Assembly (NCBI GenBank): GCA_046757645.1
Contig: JBHHYS010000078.1
Span: forward strand, 1 to 10,928
Length of the DNA: 10,928 nucleotides
Direction of reading: 5' to 3'
From: JBHHYS01 sp046757645
Lineage (GTDB): Bacteria > Acidobacteriota > Terriglobia > Acidiferrales > 2-02-FULL-67-57
Part shown: positions 6,558-10,928 of the stretch, one piece after another
Numbering within the stretch: position 1 is the stretch's first letter
How the letters are laid out: each line of letters begins with the position of its first letter
Program-made: the position numbers and the translations under genes
The notes under the pieces: generated by a model
What the model was told of the DNA's origin: nothing
Database searches by the model: none
What the model saw: the letters and a program-made list of their open reading frames with translations, nothing else

Positions 6558-6626
6558 AAAAAGAAATGGGCTTTAGCCCCTGAGGTCGTCTTTCTATTTT
6601 CCCTCAGCGGCTAAAGCCGTTTTTAT
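6558..6626. terminator. Bidirectional intrinsic terminator between convergent genes
   Basis: A 17-base stem with one mismatch (6569-6585 with 6602-6618, core GGCTTTAGCC / GGCTAAAGCC) and a 16-base loop. On the plus strand it is followed by GTTTTTATT (6619-6627). On the minus strand the stem is followed by CATTTCTTTTT (6568-6558). Both flanks therefore have U-rich tails, suiting termination of pgi and of the minus-strand gene ending at 6737. The core also resembles a dispersed repeat, so it may be a domesticated element. Confidence 0.6.
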
Positions 6627-6640
6627 TGCTTTCGGCATAG

Positions 6641-6662
6641 CGGCACGCTTAAAAGCGTGCCG
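6641..6662. repeat. Perfect 10-bp inverted repeat
   Basis: CGGCACGCTT (6641-6650) and AAGCGTGCCG (6653-6662) are perfectly complementary with two bases between. It lies in the pgi 3' intergenic region beside other hairpins. A REP-like element or protein-binding palindrome is possible. Confidence 0.5.
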
Positions 6663-6672
6663 TGACGAGTGG

Positions 6673-6689
6673 GTAGCGACGAGGAATGC
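6673..6689 (+). repeat. Dispersed repeat, copy 3 (GTAGCGACGAGGAATGC)
   Basis: Identical over 17 bases to the minus-strand sequence at 4781-4797 and one mismatch over 16 from 202-217. It is the last recognisable element before the convergent gene end at 6737. Confidence 0.6.
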
Positions 6690-6736
6690 CTTTTATCCGC
6701 CAAGCGTCGGGGGACGAAGCGCAGGACGCGCCAGAG

Positions 6737-7438
6737 TTAGCCCATCCGCGGCTCCAGCTGGAAAAATATCTTCTTGTGGAAGAAGCTGCTCTCGTGCCCG
6801 ATGACGAACCAGGCAATCGCGTCCGCGGTGGCCACCAGCAGCCGCCGATTGCGGCTCTCGGCCGGCAGGTCGAAGACGAATACGCTGGTGTAGGACTCGC
6901 CGGGGCGGAGCGGCCGGGTGAGCGGGACCGAGGGGCCCTGGCTCCGCTCCAGCGCCTGCTGGCCTTCGACGGAGGGACGGTAGCGTCGGCCGCTCTCGTC
7001 CACCACCGCCACCGCACGCCGGTTCGGCCGCAGGGGCAAGCCTCGGGCCCGCTGAGCCGAAATGGTTCTTTCGTCGAGCCAAATCTTTAGGGTTACCACG
7101 TAGAAAATTCCCTGGGCGGTCGTTTGCTGGGCGGGTGGCCCGAGCGTCTTGGTCGTGGTGACCTCCGCCACCGAGTAGGCCAGGTGGCAGTCCACTTCGC
7201 AAAAATATTTCCACTCCCCCCGGGCGAGCACGCGCTCGCGACTCCCGAGAGAGAGGCCCAGCAACGCGACGCCGTACACCCCCGCCCAGACGAGCGCCCC
7301 CAGCAGGATTTTTCGCGCCAGCTCGAACTTCCGCAGCAGCATCAACAGGGTCACTGCGGCCGCCGCCAGGAACAGCACCGCGCCGGTGCCCACAAATACT
7401 AGGAATACCAGGGGAGAGCTGGGGGGCGTGAACGCCAT
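6737..7438 (-). CDS. Two-TM protein with extracytoplasmic beta-rich domain, function unknown
   Basis: A 233-residue protein I cannot name. Two hydrophobic segments (about 9-34 and 44-65) are separated by the basic loop RKFELARK, suggesting an inner-membrane hairpin. Residues 70-233 are soluble and strand-rich: CEVDC (80-84), FYVVTLKIWLDERTI (112-126), VAVVDESGRRYRPS (143-156), LRPGESYTSVFVFDLP (177-192) and a conserved-looking end FFHKKIFFQLEP. The strand, then 'D.sG.rY', then 'L.PG....vFvFdlP' order resembles the immunoglobulin-like DUF4352 group, but I infer this by eye only. The ATG at 7436-7438 is supported by AAGGAGA (7445-7451) six bases upstream. An upstream in-frame start at 7471 has no such support. 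It follows the bicupin gene by 68 bases on the same strand, so they are probably co-transcribed. Confidence 0.75.
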   Translation of the reverse strand: MAFTPPSSPLVFLVFVGTGAVLFLAAAAVTLLMLLRKFELARKILLGALVWAGVYGVALLGLSLGSRERVLARGEWKYFCEVDCHLAYSVAEVTTTKTLGPPAQQTTAQGIFYVVTLKIWLDERTISAQRARGLPLRPNRRAVAVVDESGRRYRPSVEGQQALERSQGPSVPLTRPLRPGESYTSVFVFDLPAESRNRRLLVATADAIAWFVIGHESSFFHKKIFFQLEPRMG

Positions 7439-7506
7439 GGGGGGTCTCCTTGCCGCGCCGGGTAGGTGCAACGAGCCCCGGTCTTTCCTCCCTTACGGCG
7501 TGAGCG

Positions 7507-8364
7507 TTACTCGGCCAGCCCGAAAAGATCCGAAGGAAAGCCTGCCGGGATTCGGAAGTAAAGCCCTGGTCCGAGGACATGCGTGCCGTGGTAAGGGTCG
7601 GAGAGCTTGAGTTCGCCTTGAAGGACATAGCCCTCAAGATTGGCACTGCAGACTGCTAGCCTGCCTTCCGTCGGCCTCGTCAGCTTGACAAGATAGACCC
7701 CGCCACCAGTTGCTTCTTCGGTCGTCAAACGCTTCGCCACACCCTGTGCTACCGACCCCGGCATCAATTCACTGAGGCGCTTCCACTCGATCCCTTCGGG
7801 ATCAACGGTGAAGGTCTTCCCGGCAAGATTGGGTGCGTCCTCGCCTTCCTCCAACCAGATCAGCTCGAACGGGCCATCGCTCAGGAGCACGAAGGTGGCC
7901 CCTGCCTCTGATCGAAAGGGTCGCATCGCCACCTCGGGCGGGGCCTCCCAATACAACCCCTCCCTGAGTTGGGTCTCCGGGGAGGCTGCGGTGCCGCCCA
8001 GCATCATCACGCGTTCGGTCACCGGGTGATAGTGGCGCGGCAAAACTACATCCGCCGGGAAAGTCCCGATGGTGAACATCCGACCCGTCTCAGCGTCCAC
8101 GTGGAGAGTCTGTAAGAGGAGGCCCGTCGGGTGCTGGGCCTTGGGGACCAGCGCGCTGTTCAGGATGAGCTCCTTACCGGCTAAGTCAATCGAGGGCATC
8201 TCCGAAGCCGGCTCCATGGCCAGGGGCCCATCGGCCACCAACAGGAGCAAGGTTTCATTGCGCGTCCCACTTCCGTGGTGTTGGGCATTTCCGATCTGGG
8301 TCAGACCCAGCACCCCAAGCGAAAGGACTAGAGAGAGCAGAGCTGAGAAGCTGCGCTTTGTCAT
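7507..8364 (-). CDS. Secreted bicupin-like protein
   Basis: A 285-residue protein with a clear Sec signal peptide (basic MTKR, hydrophobic 8-22, cleavage likely near GNAQ, 25-28). The mature part begins with a His-rich stretch QHHGSG. Residues 95-175 form a cupin with metal-ligand motif HYHPVTE (H111, H113, E117). Residues 222-280 look like a second cupin strand set (EGYVLQGELKLSD, GPGLYFRIPAG) in which the metal ligands are missing. Two-cupin layout and length recall the DUF4437-type and ChrR-like cupins, but no enzymatic role can be assigned. The ATG at 8362-8364 is supported by GAGGAGGG (8369-8376) four bases upstream; an earlier in-frame ATG at 8386-8388 would put this site inside the gene. 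It has its own promoter (8471-8499) with a leader of about 100 bases and is probably followed by the two-TM gene. Confidence 0.82.
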   Translation of the reverse strand: MTKRSFSALLSLVLSLGVLGLTQIGNAQHHGSGTRNETLLLLVADGPLAMEPASEMPSIDLAGKELILNSALVPKAQHPTGLLLQTLHVDAETGRMFTIGTFPADVVLPRHYHPVTERVMMLGGTAASPETQLREGLYWEAPPEVAMRPFRSEAGATFVLLSDGPFELIWLEEGEDAPNLAGKTFTVDPEGIEWKRLSELMPGSVAQGVAKRLTTEEATGGGVYLVKLTRPTEGRLAVCSANLEGYVLQGELKLSDPYHGTHVLGPGLYFRIPAGFPSDLFGLAE

Positions 8365-8470
8365 AGTTCCCTCCTCAGCACTTGCCACCGATGTCGTACC
8401 CCATCTGTACCACGATGCGTGAGTGGCTCAGACTCTAGCCCGTCATGGAGAGGAAGCTCGGTTGCGGGCT

Positions 8471-8499
8471 ATCTTAGGCGGGGCCCGCACGCAAGTCAA
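8471..8499 (-). promoter_or_regulatory. Sigma-70-type promoter for the bicupin gene
   Basis: On the minus strand TTGACT (8499-8494), a 17-base spacer and TAAGAT (8476-8471). The predicted start is near 8464, leaving a leader of about 100 bases before the ATG at 8364. I see no strong riboswitch-like fold in that leader. Confidence 0.6.
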
Positions 8500-8564
8500 G
8501 GCGGGTGCCGGACTCGTTGCGCTCTCTGCTGACGCGCGGGCGCACTCAGCTCGCGCCAAAAGCA

Positions 8565-8593
8565 TTGAGTTTTTCTGCGGCGGTCCCTATACT
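8565..8593 (+). promoter_or_regulatory. Sigma-70-type promoter for the S41/VWA cluster
   Basis: TTGAGT (8565-8570), a 17-base spacer, then TATACT (8588-8593). The predicted start near 8600 gives a very short leader before the small ORF at 8618. It is divergent from the bicupin promoter, with 65 bases between the two -35 boxes, enough for one shared regulator site. This is the best promoter match in the window. Confidence 0.65.
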
Positions 8594-8617
8594 GTGAACT
8601 TCGGGGAGACGCCCCGG

Positions 8618-8779
8618 ATGGGCCACGGTCGCTTCCTGAATCAAAAACTGGGCAAGCGCAACAGCCGGCGCCTGGAGCAGATGCGCTGGCACCTGGCCCC
8701 GCAAAACGCCTCGCGGCAGTCCCGGCCGAAAAGCGCCGGGAGAAGGGGACGGGCGCGGCGACGACGGAGGTCAAAGTGA
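8618..8779 (+). CDS. Very basic 53-residue protein, or leader ORF of the S41 gene
   Basis: An ATG at 8618-8620 opens a 53-codon frame ending at TGA 8777-8779, overlapping the GTG start of the next gene (8776-8778). The product is about one third Arg/Lys and ends in GRRGRARRRRRSK; no domain is recognised. GGGGAGA (8603-8609) is a plausible ribosome site, but it can pair in a small hairpin CGGGG (8602-8606) / CCCCG (8612-8616). The promoter just upstream and the GTGA overlap argue that it is translated, with translational coupling to the S41 gene. It may be a nucleic-acid-binding microprotein, or a leader peptide with no independent role. The same frame stays open further upstream from 8423, but the promoter would fall inside that longer version. 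Confidence 0.5.
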   Translation: MGHGRFLNQKLGKRNSRRLEQMRWHLAPQNASRQSRPKSAGRRGRARRRRRSK

Positions 8780-9990
8780 GCGCACGGGTTCGAACCGCGG
8801 CAGTGGGGATTTCGCTGCTGGTGGTGTCCTACGTTTTGCTGGGCGGCCTGCTGGGCCGCACCGCCAGCGAAGGCGCCTACCGCCAACTGGGGGTGTTCAG
8901 CGAAGTGCTCACCCGCATCCAGAGCGAGTACGTGGAGAAGCCCGACCTCCATCGGGTGGCCACCGGCGCGTTGCGCGGGCTGCTGGAATCACTCGACCCC
9001 TATTCGGGCTACCTCAGCCCCCGGGAGTACGCCGAGTATCGCGAGAAGAAGCAGAACCCGGAGGGGGGTGAGGTGGGCCTGGTACTCTCGAAGCGCTTCG
9101 GCCTCATCCAGGTGGTGAGCGTGCTGCCGGAAAGCCCCGCGGCCCGGGCCGGCCTGGGGACCCGGGACATTCTGGAATCTCTTGCCGGGTTTTCCACCCG
9201 CGAGATGTCGGTCCAGCAGGCCTACGTTTTGCTGGGGGGCGCCCCCGGCACTTCGGTGAAGGTGGCGGTGGTGCGGGCGGCGCGGGCCGAGCCGAAAAGC
9301 GTTGATCTGGTGCGCGCCCGCCTGGAGCCCACCCGGGCGTTCTCCGGCCGGCTGGAGGAGGATATCGGCTACCTCAAGATTGCCAGCTTTAGTCGCGGCA
9401 AGGCGGAGGAAGTGGCCGCTGCCCTGCGCCAACTCCGCGCCCAGGGCGCGGGCAAGCTGGTCATTGACCTGCGCGACTGCGCCGCCGGCAATATCCCGGA
9501 AGCGGTGGAGACCGCGCGGCTGCTGCTTCCCCGCGGCATCATCACCTACGTCGAGGGGCAGCAGTATCCCCGCGAGCAGTTCAATGCCGAGCCGGATAAA
9601 GTGCTCTGGAGCGGCCCGGTGACGGTTCTGATCAACAACGGCACCGCAGGCGCCGCGGAAATCCTGGCCGCCGCCGTGCTGGAAAACGGCCGCGGGGAAG
9701 TGATCGGCCAGCGCAGCTACGGGGTCAGCTCCGTGCAAGAGCTCATTCCCCTCGATGACGGCTCCGCGCTGATTCTCTCCGTAGCCAAGTACTACAGCCC
9801 GGCGGGCAAGGCCATTCAGGACAACGCGGTCACCCCCAGCGTGGAGGTGGAGCCGGGTGAGCAGGCCAGCGGGGAATCCCCCCCGCCCCGTCCCCAGGCC
9901 CTGCCGCCTCCGGGCGACCCCGTGCTGCTCAAGGCGCTCGAGCTGCTGCGCGCCCAGCCGGCCTCCGAAACCGTCGGCAAAGCCGCCTAG
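8776..9990 (+). CDS. S41/CtpA-like PDZ protein lacking the catalytic Ser and Lys
   Basis: A 404-residue protein with the CtpA layout. An N-terminal membrane anchor or uncleaved signal (about 8-27) is followed by the helical S41 region with LDPYSGYLSPREYAE (73-87), a PDZ domain (about 98-182) with PESPAARAGL, and the S41 core (about 190-360). Active family members (E. coli Prc, Bacillus CtpB) use a Ser in a GTASAAE-type motif and a Lys 25 residues later in TFGKG. Here these motifs read GTAGAAE (289-295) and SYGVSSVQ (314-321), so G292 and V317 replace Ser and Lys at exactly that spacing, while the conserved Q321 remains. The DLRGNPGG motif is also degraded (DLRDCAAGN, 231-239). I infer a pseudo-protease, perhaps a substrate or adaptor binder. 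The GTG start has GGAGG (8766-8770). The Pro-rich C-terminal tail begins near residue 355. Confidence 0.9.
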   Translation: MSARVRTAAVGISLLVVSYVLLGGLLGRTASEGAYRQLGVFSEVLTRIQSEYVEKPDLHRVATGALRGLLESLDPYSGYLSPREYAEYREKKQNPEGGEVGLVLSKRFGLIQVVSVLPESPAARAGLGTRDILESLAGFSTREMSVQQAYVLLGGAPGTSVKVAVVRAARAEPKSVDLVRARLEPTRAFSGRLEEDIGYLKIASFSRGKAEEVAAALRQLRAQGAGKLVIDLRDCAAGNIPEAVETARLLLPRGIITYVEGQQYPREQFNAEPDKVLWSGPVTVLINNGTAGAAEILAAAVLENGRGEVIGQRSYGVSSVQELIPLDDGSALILSVAKYYSPAGKAIQDNAVTPSVEVEPGEQASGESPPPRPQALPPPGDPVLLKALELLRAQPASETVGKAA

Positions 9991-10044
9991 GGGAGAAGAG
10001 GCGGAAGCGGCGGGAAGCTATCCCCGAGCATCTTAAAGTCTGGT

Positions 10045-10928
10045 ATGCGCAGAACCCTTAGCTGGCTCACCCTGCTCGCCGTGGCGCTGGCCGCGGCCCC
10101 GACGCTTCGGGGGCAGCAACCACCGGCTCGGCCCGATTCGCCCCCGCCCGAGGAGTACCGTGTCCGGGTGGAGGTGGAGTTGGTCACTGCGCCCTTGGTG
10201 GCGCACGACTCTCGGGGGGAGTTCGTCTACAACCTGCGCCGCGACGAAATCACCCTGCTCGACAACGGCATCCCCCAGCAGTTGCGCGCCTTTGAGCTGG
10301 CCTCGCAGCCCATTTCCCTGGTCATGCTGTTTGACACCGCGCGGCGGGTGGCGTCCCTGCTCGACCGCGTTCGCCCCAGCGGCATCCTCTTCACCAGCTA
10401 CGTTCTGGGGCAGTTCGGCGAAGCCGCGGTTATCACCTTCGACACTGAAATCACCCTGCGGCAGGAGTTCACCTCCGACCCGGACAAGATTATCGACGCG
10501 GTGAAGGCAATTCGCCCCGGCGGCTCCCAGACCCGCCTCGCCGATGCCCTCGACCAGGCGGTGACTCTCTTGCGGGGGCGCCCGGAAGGGCGGCGGCGAG
10601 TGATCGTGGCCGTCACCGAGCCCCGCGACAATGGCAGCCACACCCCCATCGGCGTGCCCTTGCGGCTGGCCCAGCTTTTTGACATTAGCGTCTATACGAT
10701 TGCGCTCAGCCGCACCCAGGCCGAGCTGCTGCGCCGCCCGGAAGACACCCCGGTGGCACGCTCGCCCTATCCGCCGGGGGTGTTTCCCACCCCCGGCATC
10801 CCCGGCTCAGTGCAAACCCCCACCAGCCAGGCCCAGCAGCGCTACGCCCGGGCCGACCTGCTGAGCGCTGTCGTGACCTTGGTGAGCACCTTGCGCAACA
10901 TCCCCGCGCGGCAGGTGCTGGAAGTCTA
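10045..10928 (+). CDS. Secreted VWA-domain protein, Acidobacterial type (3' truncated)
   Basis: An open frame from the ATG at 10045 to the window edge gives 294 residues with no stop. It has a signal peptide (MRRTLSWLTL, cleavage near LRG-QQ at 23-24) and a Pro-rich linker. The preamble of VWFA-related Acidobacterial domain proteins follows: VEVELVTAPLVAHDSRG (42-58), NLRRDEITLLDNGIPQQLRAF (63-83), then the VWA strand ISLVMLFDT (90-98). The metal site normally reads DxSxS with a later Thr and Asp. Here it is DTARR (97-101), the GGS-T loop is present (159-163), and the usual TDG is TEP (191-193), so metal binding looks impaired. It lies 54 bases after the S41 gene and is probably co-transcribed. 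There is no obvious ribosome site, so coupling or leaderless-like initiation may matter. Confidence 0.88.
   Translation, partial: MRRTLSWLTLLAVALAAAPTLRGQQPPARPDSPPPEEYRVRVEVELVTAPLVAHDSRGEFVYNLRRDEITLLDNGIPQQLRAFELASQPISLVMLFDTARRVASLLDRVRPSGILFTSYVLGQFGEAAVITFDTEITLRQEFTSDPDKIIDAVKAIRPGGSQTRLADALDQAVTLLRGRPEGRRRVIVAVTEPRDNGSHTPIGVPLRLAQLFDISVYTIALSRTQAELLRRPEDTPVARSPYPPGVFPTPGIPGSVQTPTSQAQQRYARADLLSAVVTLVSTLRNIPARQVLEV

Noticed and set aside
8989..9738. Minus-strand open frame opposite the S41 gene
   Set aside because: Antisense shadow; no motif and no ribosome site.

Overview
The window is GC-rich DNA (codon third positions are mostly G or C), most likely chromosomal and most likely from an Acidobacteriota member. 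The main taxonomic clue is the truncated gene at the right edge, which matches the layout of the 'VWFA-related Acidobacterial domain' proteins. Small palindromic repeats between almost every gene pair fit this. Assignment is by inspection only.

Layout. (1) 1-233: no credible gene, only overlapping inverted repeats. (2) 234-3704, minus strand, transcribed right to left: hemB (porphobilinogen synthase, haem synthesis), dacB (secreted PBP4-type D,D-carboxypeptidase/endopeptidase, peptidoglycan) and a LOG/SLOG-family nucleotide-binding protein. The gaps hold repeats, and repeats also supply the ends of two of these proteins. (3) 3705-3874: divergent promoter region between hemB and a plus-strand gene. 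(4) 3875-4744: zinc-ribbon plus RDD membrane protein. (5) 4745-5059: non-coding, two long hairpins and a short repeat. (6) 5060-6478: pgi (glucose-6-phosphate isomerase). (7) 6479-6736: convergent intergenic region with stacked hairpins, one resembling a bidirectional terminator. (8) 6737-8364, minus strand: a two-TM protein of unknown function and a secreted bicupin-like protein. (9) 8365-8617: divergent promoters, both with 17-base spacers. (10) 8618-10928, plus strand: a tiny very basic ORF, an S41/PDZ protein overlapping it by the GTGA arrangement, and a VWA-domain protein running off the window.

Most of the left and middle is housekeeping (haem, central carbon, cell wall). The unusual part is the right-hand cluster. 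Its S41 protein aligns cleanly with C-terminal-processing proteases but has Gly and Val at the catalytic Ser and Lys positions, 25 residues apart as in active enzymes, with the Gln kept. The neighbouring VWA protein also has a degenerate metal-binding (MIDAS) motif. Together they suggest a cell-envelope binding or scaffold module built from two inactivated folds, behind one strong promoter. The second theme is short palindromic repeats built into genes: one provides the likely dacB start codon, others encode the C-termini of DacB and the LOG protein.
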